Origin: an uncultured Methanosarcinales archaeon | GTDB taxonomy: Archaea; Halobacteriota; Methanosarcinia; Methanotrichales; Methanotrichaceae | NCBI GenBank assembly: GCA_903871465.1 | Contig: CAIQHB010000030.1 | Location: 1 to 46,164 of the forward strand | Direction: 5' to 3' | Length of the DNA stretch: 46,164 bases | Shown: one piece after another, positions 23,349 through 33,330 of the stretch | How positions within the stretch are numbered: position 1 is the first letter of the stretch | Layout: each line of letters starts with the position of its first letter | Program-made: the position numbers and the translations under genes | The notes under the pieces: model-generated | Seen by the model: the letters and a program-made list of their open reading frames with translations, nothing else | Databases searched by the model: none | Told to the model about the DNA's origin: nothing

Positions 23349-26300
23349 TCATGGGATATCATCTCCCGAAGGTACGCAGCTGGCGCAGGATGGATCGTTT
23401 TGAGCGGGGGTGGGCTCGCTTGCCCCGCAATTGTCGCATGGCGCCCAGTCGTCATCGACGATCTGCCCGCTGCAGTTGAGGCCGAAGCAGGCTGGCGGGT
23501 ACCAGTCAGAGGAGTGCGATGGATATACAGCACCACCCGTGCCGATATCCACTCTCGATGTGACATCTGCGGCAGCAGCGTCCGGCCCGTCCACGGAATA
23601 AGCATCGATGTGGGCCTGGTTCACATAGGTCCCATCGCCAGCCGCCCTGGCTCTGTAGATGATGCTCTTTTGCTCCTGAGGCCCCAGATTCAGAATGGTC
23701 CAGGTTATGTGGTTTGTCCCGTTTTCGGACGGCTCTAGAGAGGAGTTGAGGAACACCATGCCAGGAGGCAACTGGTCCATCAAGAAGGCCACCATGGTGT
23801 ACTTCTCTTTATTTCGCAGATCCAGACGATACCAGACCACATTCGTATCAATCGAATCGATCCTGGCGGACTTGGATGTGGAAAGCTGCGGCGGGCAGCA
23901 GGTCAGCCAATGCAGCTGGATGGCCGAGAAGTTGGTGGCCTGCGTCCAGCCGCTGCTATGCATGCCTGTCGCTTGGACCCTGTTGATCAGATTATCCGGC
24001 TCCGCGGTTATGTTCAGTCTCAGGTTAATGGTGACTTTACTTCCTATGCCAAGGCTCAGCATCGTCCAGTTGGCATAGTCCTGGGTCTGCTCCGTCGGCC
24101 TCAAAGAAGAATAAACGTAATCAGTGCCCGCCGGGAATATGTCCTTTACATATACCGGCCCCAAGACACGGTCACCGTCATTCTCCACGACAATCCTGTA
24201 ATCGGCAAAAGTGGTATTGATCAGATCCACAATAGCCTCTTGGGACAGTGATATATGCGGCCTGTTGTACTTGGCAACTCCTGAGAGACTGGTCATCCTC
24301 TTGATAGCGTACTGGCCTATGAACTCATCATCAATATCGACCTCATTGGAACTGTTCTTATGGGGATCTTTGTAGACAGTCCTGAATTCTGCCTTGCCAG
24401 TTACATTTGCCTCGGTCCTCATTTCATTCAGGCCGGGAGCAGTGGTGTTCTCTTGCAGACTCCGGACCGAAGAGAATCTCTCACCGATCAAGCTATTGGG
24501 GGTTTTGGACCACATACCCTCTTCCCACAACAGATCGCTTGATGTGGAGACGGTCGGAGTATAGCTGAAACTCGCAGGTGCATGCTGCAATTCCACAACT
24601 TTCGCGATGTAGTTGACCACGGTGCTGATCCGCTCATCACTCTTATAGGAGCCTGTACCCGACTCATAGGACTTCTGGCTGAGTCCGACGTTTCTGTCGC
24701 CGGCCACATAGCCCTGGCCCGTTACCGACTTCTCAAACTCCACATTGCTGCCGTATTCATCGAACTTCTGATTGATATGGAATTTGCCCACATAATCCTC
24801 CTCGGATTCAAAGATCTTGGTAGCATTCCATGTGGTATTCATGTTTGCATCTTTCTTTAAGAAGCCCAGGTGCCCTACTCCCTCAAATGCCGTATCTGTG
24901 GTGACAGTTGAGCCGTTTTCGTCCAGTTTCGTATGGGCTTTGCGATCGATCTTGTCGGCATAGGTATACTCCTCATTCGTGGAGCCTCCTGTAGCGTAGT
25001 TCTTGGTCCTGTCCAACTCGATCCACTTGGTGGAATAGTTGATGCTCCGATTCCCTGGCAGAGAGAAGGTCGAGGGCTTGTGAGTGACCTTCAGGCTCTT
25101 GTTCCACTCGATGGAACGGTTGGAGTTCTGATATTTTATCCTGTCCTCGCTGGCATACTGGCCGCTGCCGTACTCCCTGAGATTGATGCAGCTCCCAGGC
25201 GGGCCCAGGTTGACGTCTGAGGACGCTGATTTGTATCTCTGGCCGCCTCTCGGAACCAATATCCCATTATTGGCATCCGCTTCGGAATAGTTCATATTGA
25301 CCACGTTCGTGAGCAGAGGCGGTTTTGTGCAGATATCGTTATGGACGTTTACGAAACCTGTCCCGGTCACTCCCTGGTCCATATTGAAAATGGTATTTCC
25401 AGTGTTCTGTGCAACTTGAACAATGATTGTGATTTTTCCAGATTGACCTGCCTTTAGATTCGGCAGATCGGCCCAGATGTTACCTCCATACGTTGGTGAT
25501 GGTGATGCGGAAACGAAGAACACCCCGTTGGGATATTTCTCTGCAATCGTTATATCTTCTATGCCACCAAGACCGCAATCCTGTTTTACTCCATAATCTA
25601 TGGTGTACGTTATGTAATCTCCAGGCTTAACCACCCTCATAGATGCGGTCTTATTGAGCCAAACGCAATCCGTTGCAACAATCGTCACTTCGGCTCGGTC
25701 GGTCGCTGTTGCAGTCAATCCATTTTCGCCTATTCCTGTTGCGGTCACTACATTAATCAAGGACGGATTTTTCAGGTCGGACTGCTTCACGGTATAGTAT
25801 GCCACATATGTCAACGAATCGCCTGATGGCAAAATAACCGATTCATCCTCAACAATGAAACCCGCCTTGTCATCAACCAATGTCAGAAAGAGAATCTCAG
25901 CTTTGCCGATGTTTTTCACGGTATAAGTGTACTTGATCGTTTTGCCGACATCATCTTGGGAGATGAACTTGGGATCTGCGACCTTTTTGACATCAATTTT
26001 CAAAGCCTCCGGCTGAGGGACCAGGCATCCCCAGCCGATCTGGACACATGCCTCATTGCTCTCTATCGGTGTAACCCCTACAATGCCGTAGACTTTGACG
26101 CAATTGGTCAGGGGGCCAGTTATCTCCAAGAGGCCCGGCGTCTTCTCATAGTCTCTGCTGATCACGTCGCCATTGGAGTTGACAACTATTGTCAGTGTGT
26201 CTCCTGTGGCGGAATATCTCACAGTGTAGGTCCTGTAGCCGAGACTTGGCTCATTGTACTCAATCAGGAGCGATTCCCTGGTGGATTTGGAGTCATAGAA

Positions 26301-28532
26301 GTCTGAGAGTATCTCGCCATTCGAGCCGTAGACCGTCTTCAAGAGGTCGCCAATATCCAGTCTTGCATACTCAACGGCGACCAGGAAACCAGTGGCATTG
26401 AGCTGCTCGGTCAGGCTCTCCCCGATCGAGATATTCATGTAGCGGTTAAGAGTATAGTTCAAGCCCAGGATGGTCTTGGCTGTTGAGTTCAGTGTGGCGT
26501 GGGTCTTGTTGAAGGCATCCCGGTGCAACCTTATGCGATCCAGCTTGACCTCCAGCTTGGTTTTGTTCCTGGTTAAGGACTCCATAATCGCCGGCAGGTT
26601 GGCGGGCTCAATTGTCGCAGACAGGACCCGTAACTGATCTTCCGTGGACGTCGAGCTGGCCTCGGTAGTGGTTACTCCCTGGCCTGGACAGAGGGTCGGA
26701 TCTACTTGAGCCTTGAGGATGACCTGCCCGGACTCATGCGGCCCCAGGGTGCCAAGATTCCACGTAATCAGGTTCCCGTTTATGTGGGACGGTTCGGGCT
26801 CTGCACTCTGGTAGATCAATCCCGGACTGAGAGTGTCAACCGGTTCCACATTATCAACGGCGGCTTCACCATCATTGGTCACGGTAATGGTAAAGTTGAC
26901 GGTAGATCCGGCAATTGCGGAGGCGCTATCGACTACCTTTGTGACGACCAAATGCGGCTGCATATTTCCAAAATTCACCGTCGCAGTTGGACTCTCGCTC
27001 GTGAGGACTACTGAAGTTGAGCCGCCTGCGGGCGTGGTTGGAATCCATCCGGGATTCAAGCTCAGATCCTCCCATGCTACATAGTTCCCGGCTTCCGGCA
27101 AGTCCGTGAAGAGATAGCTTCCATCATCTCCGGTAAGCATCGATTGGCTATACTCGCCGCCCTCTAGCTTCAGGTGGATCATCCAGCCTTTAATCCCAGG
27201 TTCGTTTGGATCTTTTATGCCGTTGCCGTTGAGGTCATTGAATTTCAGGCCTGAGATCTGGAACTTCCCTCCGAAGGGATACTTCACATTGGAGACGGCA
27301 CATTCCGCCGTCTGACCAGACGTAACAGTTGCCGGGGAACCGGTTATCGTTGTCGTCCAGCCAACAAGAAGAGTCTCCGTAACCGCGTATTCTCCAGGGA
27401 TCAGGTCAGACCAGGCTAAATCGCCGCCTTCAGAGCCTATGGTCTTGCAGTCGCCATCCGGGTAAGATGGCCCTTTGAGGCAGATCTCGAAGGTCTGATT
27501 ATCATCGGGCGCGGCGCCATTCCAGTCTACCGTCTTATTGACGGTCAGACCGCCCAATTTGTGGTGGTTTGTAACCGTAGCGGTCTTTGTTTCCCCGGCG
27601 GACAGGTCTATTGCATCCGGTACAGTAAAGGTCCACTGAGCGCCAGGATCCTTCTCGGCAACCGTGTAATTGCCTGGCATCAGATCGGTCCAGATTAACT
27701 TTCCGCCCTCCGAGCCTACGGTCTTGCAAGCGAATTCTTCAGTTCCTAAGGGATAAGACGGACCACGGAGACAGATCTCAAAGGTCTGGGACGGGTCGGG
27801 AGTAACGCCGTTCCAGTTCACCGCCTTGGTGATCTCGATACGGCCCAGCTCAGTGTCCGTGAAGGTAGCGGTCACAGACTCTCCTGGGGCCAGATCTATC
27901 TTATCGACCGGGCTTCCATCGCTGCAGACTGCACTGGTCAGCGTCCATCCTGCGGGAACAGTCTCTTCGATGGAATAGGCGCCAGGCAAGAGTTTATCAA
28001 ATGTCTGGCGGTTAGAGGTCGAATCCGGATTCGAAATTCCATCATCATAGAGCGTGAATGGACCGATATCCGGGCTCCCTGTGAACTGGAATGCTTGAGG
28101 GTCATTTGGAATGGCATGCTTGACAACGATTATGCTGCCCAAAGAAGAAATATTGATGGGCATTTCGGCATAATCTTTGCATGATTCCAGCAAATTGCTG
28201 GTCACAATCACAGAGATGATGACTTTTTGAGGCTCTGGCGGAGCTGTCCAAATAAATGTATCTTTGCTGTAATCAGGCGAAGAGCCTGCAGAATGACCCG
28301 GCTCATTCTCTGCAGACCAGAGATATAGATATCCTGGATAGCTGGGAGTGCTGAATTTATAGGTCTCTCCTGTGTAGTAATCGACCGCAATAGCAGTCGA
28401 ACAGAGGCAGATGAGGCAAAGTATCACAGACAACTCCCGGATACTGCAGGCATGGAATTTGGCTAAACGGCCTTTGATCTCCACCCGGGAGAGGTCATAT
28501 CCTTCTGCCGATCTCTTGTTAATGATTTGCAT
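23349..28532 (-). CDS. giant secreted surface protein, SdrD-B-like and DUF11 domains
   Basis: 1727 aa. A long basic N-region precedes the hydrophobic signal segment (SVILCLICLCSTAIA, about 35-50). Next come prealbumin/Cna-B-like repeats (three from about 150 to 410, each with TFEICL.GPSYP and GSEGG motifs), an SdrD-B-like domain (FNDLNGNGIKDPNEPG, about 430-530), several DUF11 adhesion-like domains (for example FTITVTNDGEAAVDNV, TYTVKNIGKAEIL, IVVENDGDRVLGPVYV) and a Cys-rich end (CDNCG...CASC). There is no membrane anchor or sorting signal at the C-terminus. AAGGAG lies about 11 bases before the ATG. It is the last gene of a three-gene surface-protein operon. Likely roles are sheath, adhesion or cell-cell contact; this is inference. 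Confidence 0.85.
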   Translation of the reverse strand: MQIINKRSAEGYDLSRVEIKGRLAKFHACSIRELSVILCLICLCSTAIAVDYYTGETYKFSTPSYPGYLYLWSAENEPGHSAGSSPDYSKDTFIWTAPPEPQKVIISVIVTSNLLESCKDYAEMPINISSLGSIIVVKHAIPNDPQAFQFTGSPDIGPFTLYDDGISNPDSTSNRQTFDKLLPGAYSIEETVPAGWTLTSAVCSDGSPVDKIDLAPGESVTATFTDTELGRIEITKAVNWNGVTPDPSQTFEICLRGPSYPLGTEEFACKTVGSEGGKLIWTDLMPGNYTVAEKDPGAQWTFTVPDAIDLSAGETKTATVTNHHKLGGLTVNKTVDWNGAAPDDNQTFEICLKGPSYPDGDCKTIGSEGGDLAWSDLIPGEYAVTETLLVGWTTTITGSPATVTSGQTAECAVSNVKYPFGGKFQISGLKFNDLNGNGIKDPNEPGIKGWMIHLKLEGGEYSQSMLTGDDGSYLFTDLPEAGNYVAWEDLSLNPGWIPTTPAGGSTSVVLTSESPTATVNFGNMQPHLVVTKVVDSASAIAGSTVNFTITVTNDGEAAVDNVEPVDTLSPGLIYQSAEPEPSHINGNLITWNLGTLGPHESGQVILKAQVDPTLCPGQGVTTTEASSTSTEDQLRVLSATIEPANLPAIMESLTRNKTKLEVKLDRIRLHRDAFNKTHATLNSTAKTILGLNYTLNRYMNISIGESLTEQLNATGFLVAVEYARLDIGDLLKTVYGSNGEILSDFYDSKSTRESLLIEYNEPSLGYRTYTVRYSATGDTLTIVVNSNGDVISRDYEKTPGLLEITGPLTNCVKVYGIVGVTPIESNEACVQIGWGCLVPQPEALKIDVKKVADPKFISQDDVGKTIKYTYTVKNIGKAEILFLTLVDDKAGFIVEDESVILPSGDSLTYVAYYTVKQSDLKNPSLINVVTATGIGENGLTATATDRAEVTIVATDCVWLNKTASMRVVKPGDYITYTIDYGVKQDCGLGGIEDITIAEKYPNGVFFVSASPSPTYGGNIWADLPNLKAGQSGKITIIVQVAQNTGNTIFNMDQGVTGTGFVNVHNDICTKPPLLTNVVNMNYSEADANNGILVPRGGQRYKSASSDVNLGPPGSCINLREYGSGQYASEDRIKYQNSNRSIEWNKSLKVTHKPSTFSLPGNRSINYSTKWIELDRTKNYATGGSTNEEYTYADKIDRKAHTKLDENGSTVTTDTAFEGVGHLGFLKKDANMNTTWNATKIFESEEDYVGKFHINQKFDEYGSNVEFEKSVTGQGYVAGDRNVGLSQKSYESGTGSYKSDERISTVVNYIAKVVELQHAPASFSYTPTVSTSSDLLWEEGMWSKTPNSLIGERFSSVRSLQENTTAPGLNEMRTEANVTGKAEFRTVYKDPHKNSSNEVDIDDEFIGQYAIKRMTSLSGVAKYNRPHISLSQEAIVDLINTTFADYRIVVENDGDRVLGPVYVKDIFPAGTDYVYSSLRPTEQTQDYANWTMLSLGIGSKVTINLRLNITAEPDNLINRVQATGMHSSGWTQATNFSAIQLHWLTCCPPQLSTSKSARIDSIDTNVVWYRLDLRNKEKYTMVAFLMDQLPPGMVFLNSSLEPSENGTNHITWTILNLGPQEQKSIIYRARAAGDGTYVNQAHIDAYSVDGPDAAAADVTSRVDIGTGGAVYPSHSSDWYPPACFGLNCSGQIVDDDWAPCDNCGASEPTPAQNDPSCASCVPSGDDIP

Positions 28533-28559
28533 ATTATCAGATCTCTCCTTGTAGCCTCT

Positions 28560-31157
28560 CTAGACCTGAACAGGCGACTCTACGTGAATCGCGACCAGGG
28601 GTATCTGCAACACCTTTATTGTCAGTGTATCGTTCACTTCACCAGGACAGTGCGTTGTTGACGTTGCCGTCAATTTTGCCACCGTGGTGGTGAATAGGTT
28701 GCCTGGACTTGAAGTTGCGGTGAAAGTCGCCTTAATTTGAGTAGGATTCCCCGGATCTATCGGTATTTGGGTCAGCGTCCCCGATCCCTCCGCAATTGTC
28801 CATACAGCCGAGGCATAATTAGTTGCAGTACCCGCCAATATGGCATTTTCGTTAACGCATATGGTCTGATCACTTCCTGCATTGACCGACGTTCTTCCCT
28901 GGACCGTCAGAGTGGCCGTGCCCGAGGTGGCTGGGCAGCTTGGTTGAGCCTTGTATCCTGTCACTACCCGATATTGTTTGCCGCTGTCGGCTGTTGCGGC
29001 TATAAAGCTAAAGCCTGGATTGGTGGCTCCAGAGATATCACTCCAACCGGAGCCGCCATTGACCTGCCACTGGTAGCTGTAATTGCCGGGGTCGGAAGGA
29101 TTGGGTGCTACTGCAAAGGCGGCTACCACCCCAGCACAGACCGTTGCTGATGCGGGGCCGTTAAGGACTATTGTCGGCCTCACCGTTAGAGTGGCGGCAC
29201 CTGAGGTGGCTGGGCAGCTTGGTTGAGCCTTGTATCCCATCACTACCCGATATTGTTTGCCGCTGTCGGCTGTTGCGGCTATAAAGCTAAAGCCTGGATT
29301 GGTGGCTCCAGAGATATCACTCCAACCGGAGCCGCCATTGACCTGCCATCGATAGTTGTAATTGCCGGTGTCGGAAGGAGTGGGTGTTACTGTAAAGGCG
29401 GCTACCGCTCCAGCACAGACTGTCGCTGAAGCGGGGCCGCTAATTGTTATCGTCGGCATCACCGTCAGAGTGGCCGTGCCTGAGGTGGCCGGGCAGCTTG
29501 GTTGAGCCTTGTATCCTGTCACTACCCGATATTGTTTGCCGCTGTCGGCTGTTGCGGCCATAAAGCTAAAGCCTGGATTGGTGGCTCCAGAGATATCACT
29601 CCAACCGGAGCCGCCATTGACCTGCCACTGGTAGCTGTAATTGCCGGTGTCGGAAGGAGTGGGTGCTACTGTAAAGGCGGCTACCGCTCCAGCACAGACT
29701 GTCGCTGAAGCGGGGCCGCTAATTGTTATCGTTGGCCTCACCGTCAGAGTGGCGGCGCCTGAGGAAACCGTGCAAGTGGATTGGTTCTTGAGGCCAACGT
29801 TGACGCGGTATTGTTTGCCGTTATCGGCAGCTGCGGCCGTAATGCTTAAGACTGGATTGGTGGCTCCAGAGATATCGCTCCAACTGGAGCCTGCCTTGAC
29901 CTGCCACTGATAGTTGTAATTGCCGGTGTCGGAAGGAGTGGGAGTGACCGTGAATGTGGCTGTCCCGCCAGCGCAAACTGTCACGGATGGAACGCTCAGG
30001 GTTAGCGTCTGACCAAAGTAGTGGCTGGGATCTGTATCAGTAACATAACTAGTGGATGAGTCTTTCCTGCCTTGCACTGTGGCTATGTTCGAATACTGGC
30101 CGAATTGCGCATTGCCTGTGGCTCGATAGACCCAGGTCTCAGTCAAATCAAGTTTATTGTCACTATTAGTATCACCACTAATTCGTGTGATTGTTTGAGC
30201 CGGATTATCGGTCACTGAAACATCTATCAATGCAACATTGCCTGCATTTGTTACTTCATACGTCCATGTGATTGGACATCCGGAAAGAATGGTGGGGCCC
30301 ATCCCTGTATCGGCATCTTCCCCATTTGTCTTCTTCTCTATATGAATGGCAGGCCTGGTAAGGACAATCTTGCCCACGAGATATGCTTTATTGTCCATCG
30401 TTTCTTGAGTTACTAATTTAGTTACGAGATTGCCTGACGGACAGGAATCCTTGAACCCTACCATCTGCAAGGTATATGTGTCAGAGCCTATGGTAAAGGT
30501 CTGGGTGGGAATGCTATTAGACCATGATATCCGATCGGGACAGGGGATTGTAGAACATGGACTGTATGTGCAACTACTGAGAGCACATGTCGTAGAGGGA
30601 TTAGTCGTTTCGTCTATTGCGATATCAAAATCAAATGTGGGATCCGTCGATATGGATGGCGTTGCAAAATGCAAACTGACCCGCAACTTGGCGCCACTGG
30701 CCGCATTTGTAATTGGCCAGTTGAAGTGGGTGAGCTGCCCCAGACAGAATTCCTGACCGGTAGTGAAACTGGCGCTTTGCCCATCAAAGCGCATGCCGCT
30801 CTTTGTATTGTAAGGATAGGCAACAGAACCCCAGCGGACCTCATTGGTTCCTGTCCCGGTGACACCACTTCCGCCGTTTGTTGATACCCAGACTCCTGAG
30901 GAGGATAACGTCACTGTCTCCTCCGCAGCCATTGTCACATAAATGGCGGACTGACCAACTACCAGAGCCAGAAAAAGGGTTAGCAGTAATGCTCGGAAGG
31001 AGCTTCTAAAGCCATATTTTATATTATTTAAGTTATTAATTGAGCGTGATGCACTGCCCTTCGTCAAGTCAGTACCATGGGATTTCAGCGCGGGCTGATT
31101 CAATGCTTCCGCTCCTATGTTCGGGAAATCCTTGCTATGATTCCATATTCGCCGCAT
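28560..31157 (-). CDS. secreted surface protein with choice-of-anchor and tandem Ig-like domains
   Basis: 865 aa. A basic n-region of about 50 residues precedes the signal segment (ALLLTLFLALVVGQSAIYV). Then comes an N-terminal beta domain of the choice-of-anchor type (VWVSTNGG...VRWGSVAYPYNTKSG), a DUF11-like domain (ITWTYEVTNAGNVALIDV), and four Ig-like repeats of 93 aa, each with TVCAG.VAAFTV, YQWQV..GSGWSDISGATNP and GKQYRV..GYK. The end (VNAGSDQTICVNENAILAGT) is another adhesin-type domain. The Ig-like repeats are coded by nearly identical 279-bp units, so their number may vary. It starts 27 bases upstream of the giant protein and belongs to its operon. Confidence 0.85.
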   Translation of the reverse strand: MRRIWNHSKDFPNIGAEALNQPALKSHGTDLTKGSASRSINNLNNIKYGFRSSFRALLLTLFLALVVGQSAIYVTMAAEETVTLSSSGVWVSTNGGSGVTGTGTNEVRWGSVAYPYNTKSGMRFDGQSASFTTGQEFCLGQLTHFNWPITNAASGAKLRVSLHFATPSISTDPTFDFDIAIDETTNPSTTCALSSCTYSPCSTIPCPDRISWSNSIPTQTFTIGSDTYTLQMVGFKDSCPSGNLVTKLVTQETMDNKAYLVGKIVLTRPAIHIEKKTNGEDADTGMGPTILSGCPITWTYEVTNAGNVALIDVSVTDNPAQTITRISGDTNSDNKLDLTETWVYRATGNAQFGQYSNIATVQGRKDSSTSYVTDTDPSHYFGQTLTLSVPSVTVCAGGTATFTVTPTPSDTGNYNYQWQVKAGSSWSDISGATNPVLSITAAAADNGKQYRVNVGLKNQSTCTVSSGAATLTVRPTITISGPASATVCAGAVAAFTVAPTPSDTGNYSYQWQVNGGSGWSDISGATNPGFSFMAATADSGKQYRVVTGYKAQPSCPATSGTATLTVMPTITISGPASATVCAGAVAAFTVTPTPSDTGNYNYRWQVNGGSGWSDISGATNPGFSFIAATADSGKQYRVVMGYKAQPSCPATSGAATLTVRPTIVLNGPASATVCAGVVAAFAVAPNPSDPGNYSYQWQVNGGSGWSDISGATNPGFSFIAATADSGKQYRVVTGYKAQPSCPATSGTATLTVQGRTSVNAGSDQTICVNENAILAGTATNYASAVWTIAEGSGTLTQIPIDPGNPTQIKATFTATSSPGNLFTTTVAKLTATSTTHCPGEVNDTLTIKVLQIPLVAIHVESPVQV
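28924..30039. repeat. four tandem 279-bp repeats (Ig-like units)
   Basis: The block starting GAGGTGGCTGGGCAGCTTGG at 28924 recurs at 29203 and 29482, with a diverged fourth copy at 29761; all are exactly 279 bp apart. The first three copies are nearly identical over long stretches, which points to recent duplication or gene conversion and may cause assembly errors. Confidence 0.93.
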
Positions 31158-31233
31158 TTACCAAAACCCCTCTATAAATTGGAATGGAAATCGTAGCCCA
31201 GTTCTTGGCCACGACTTCTATTGCGAAACGGAT

Positions 31234-31917
31234 TCAAGTCGGATTCTGAGTTGGAGTTGTGCCTGCAGAGATTGATGCTATGGGCTTATAGACCAGGCAT
31301 ATTTGGGCATTGCAGTCGGTTAGAGTATTTTGATTTGCATCGACGATCTTGAAAGTTACGTTCGTGCATGCCTTTGAATCAGTGCCTGTAGGACTTGTTG
31401 GCGTTTTTAGCCATGCTAAGGGATTTGTCAATTTCTTACCGTTGCTACCAGCATCAGCGGTCCTTGAAACCTCATTTACAGTCCATGTTAGGGTAAGTGT
31501 ATTATCCCAATGACCAGTATACTCATAGACATCAGGTATGTAAGCAGATACGCATTGCAAGTCGTCTCTTAATGGACAGGGCATTGGACATACATGAACT
31601 GTGATGCATTTTGTGTCCGTACATGAACCGCGCTCCTTATTTGTTACATCTACAGATACAATATAATCCATGCAATTGGTCCCGGTAACAAGGGGAGCCC
31701 TGAAGTCAACGGTAGGCGAGTTTGTAGGGCTATTTAATGATATCCCTGATGAATACCAGTAGTAATAGTAGATGCCTGGATCTACCGGAGTGGTAGAAAG
31801 CTTCACGTACTGTCCTGAGCCCACAGTAATATCTGTGGGACATGACGGTGCGACCGTCGCTATAGCAGGGAAGACCGACAATAATACTATAGCTAACGCA
31901 ATTATTATAATCTTCAT
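31234..31917 (-). CDS. secreted Cys-containing surface protein, first of operon
   Basis: 227 aa with a signal peptide MKIIIIALAIVLLSVFPAIA. The ATG at 31917 is chosen because GGAGGT stands about 9 bases upstream; a frame extension to 31977 has no such support. The mature part is beta-rich, starting with CPTDITVGSGQYVKLS and YYYYWYSSG (Ig-like or PKD-like strand pattern), with a Cys cluster CTDTKCITVHVCPMPCP in the middle. No family is certain. The next gene begins 76 bases downstream, so it heads the operon of the 865-aa and 1727-aa surface proteins. The divergent spacer 31918-32081 is AT-rich. Confidence 0.75.
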   Translation of the reverse strand: MKIIIIALAIVLLSVFPAIATVAPSCPTDITVGSGQYVKLSTTPVDPGIYYYYWYSSGISLNSPTNSPTVDFRAPLVTGTNCMDYIVSVDVTNKERGSCTDTKCITVHVCPMPCPLRDDLQCVSAYIPDVYEYTGHWDNTLTLTWTVNEVSRTADAGSNGKKLTNPLAWLKTPTSPTGTDSKACTNVTFKIVDANQNTLTDCNAQICLVYKPIASISAGTTPTQNPT

Positions 31918-32081
31918 ATGATGTAAACCTCCTATGCAACTATTCTTAACTCTTATCATTAATGTAATCTGTTTCAATCATAAATAGTTATCTGATGTCC
32001 AGCAATAATTTGAGAAGAGGGATGATTATTTATATCCATTCTATCAACAGGAGATATAGAAATAAGATTAGAGGTTGTACC

Positions 32082-33083
32082 ATGAAGGCCTTGAAATTCG
32101 CAAGCATATTTGCATGTTGTTTTTTATTTTTATTTTTAATAGGATCTGCACAGTCTGCGGAAAAACAGGTTGTAGTAAATCTAATGATAGATGCCGATGT
32201 TCCTCCTTCACCCAGCGAAGAGCAGGGGTACCAGACCGAGGCCATGCTCAACGCGATGCTCACGGAGATTGAGGGGAATACATTGGGTGCCACCATCATC
32301 TCAACCCAGGATGTTCTTGCCACCTACACCAGGATGCGCATCACACGGATAGGCGCCAATCCCAAGTTTGAGCTGGCAATGTCTGGCAATAACTCAAACG
32401 AGAAGCTGAGCACTGAATCTTACGCCAAGCAGAAGGATGTACTGGAAAGGTCCAAGAAATATACCGAAGGCTGCAAGTATTGTGGCATAAACGAGATCAC
32501 TGTGAGTGGCTTCATGCCTCAGTCATTCGACCAAAATGCGGATACTTATAAGGTTCTTGATGACCTGGGGATTCAGTACGATGCCGGATACCAGGCAGGA
32601 ATAATATATGCACCCGGACATGAGTTAGATGTATGGCCGTATAAAGTCGAAGGCCATCAGTTCTATGCGGTTCCCGTCAGCACTTACAATCTCTCTGGGA
32701 AACTTGTGCCCTTGCAGGACAAGTACTTCAATGGCAGCGATCTTGGCTCGAATGCGTGGTACGATGCCCTGACAGGAAAGTTTGATGAGGCCCAGAAGAA
32801 CGGCCAACCTGTAGTGATTGCCTTAACTACATCCGTATCAGGCTCCGGAAATTATCTTGACGCGCTGAAGCGATTCCTCAACTTCGCCCTGACCAATAAA
32901 GCCTCTTTTGTGACCACCATGGACCTCGTCAATATGACGCGAATTGATGGTGATCATCCAGTGGCGTCCTTGACAAAAGAATGCCCCACCTGCGGCAAGA
33001 AAGACAACAACATCGTCATCACGGTATCTCAGAATAATACCACAGAGCCCGCATCCATCGAGGCTGCAGCGATCTCTAAATGA
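32082..33083 (+). CDS. secreted polysaccharide-deacetylase-like protein
   Basis: 333 aa. The ATG at 32082 is chosen because GAGGT lies 6 bases upstream and yields a signal peptide (MKALKFASIFACCFLFLFLI...SAQSA). The body looks like a NodB/polysaccharide-deacetylase TIM-like fold: VVVNLMIDADVPPS at the first strand, GATIISTQDVLATYTRMRI, GINEITVSGFMPQSFDQN and DLGIQYDAGYQAGI. The usual metal-binding HS/TxxH motif is not seen, so it may be catalytically inactive or structural. Two CxxC pairs are present (CKYC, CPTC), the second near the C-terminus. It is divergent from the surface-protein operon, suggesting a cell-envelope role. Confidence 0.68.
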   Translation: MKALKFASIFACCFLFLFLIGSAQSAEKQVVVNLMIDADVPPSPSEEQGYQTEAMLNAMLTEIEGNTLGATIISTQDVLATYTRMRITRIGANPKFELAMSGNNSNEKLSTESYAKQKDVLERSKKYTEGCKYCGINEITVSGFMPQSFDQNADTYKVLDDLGIQYDAGYQAGIIYAPGHELDVWPYKVEGHQFYAVPVSTYNLSGKLVPLQDKYFNGSDLGSNAWYDALTGKFDEAQKNGQPVVIALTTSVSGSGNYLDALKRFLNFALTNKASFVTTMDLVNMTRIDGDHPVASLTKECPTCGKKDNNIVITVSQNNTTEPASIEAAAISK

Positions 33084-33101
33084 AAAAATTCGACTTATTT
33101 T

Positions 33102-33121
33102 GCACCGCTTTTTTTCGGTGC
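33102..33121 (+). terminator. hairpin after the deacetylase-like gene
   Basis: GCACCG (33102-33107), an 8-base T-rich loop and CGGTGC (33116-33121) form a 6-bp stem 18 bases after the stop codon. A terminator is likely, though the T-run is in the loop rather than after the stem. Confidence 0.4.
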
Positions 33122-33330
33122 TTATCGTTGTCTCTTCGCGCTCCGTTTGGGTAAATAAAAGGAGATAATAGCCGCAATGAATAAACTAGAACGTGATTCT
33201 TTTTTCAATTTATACCCTAATACTGCTTAAGAATCCCAGATATCTTGCCCAAATCCAAATCGTCATATGCTATAGTGATTATCAAGATTTGTGAACGCGT
33301 GACGTTCATATGATGAGTGGAGTGATTTAA

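Noticed and set aside
28737-29910. Plus-strand frames opposite the Ig-like repeats
   Set aside because: Repeat the same sequence every 279 bp and mirror the real minus-strand gene.
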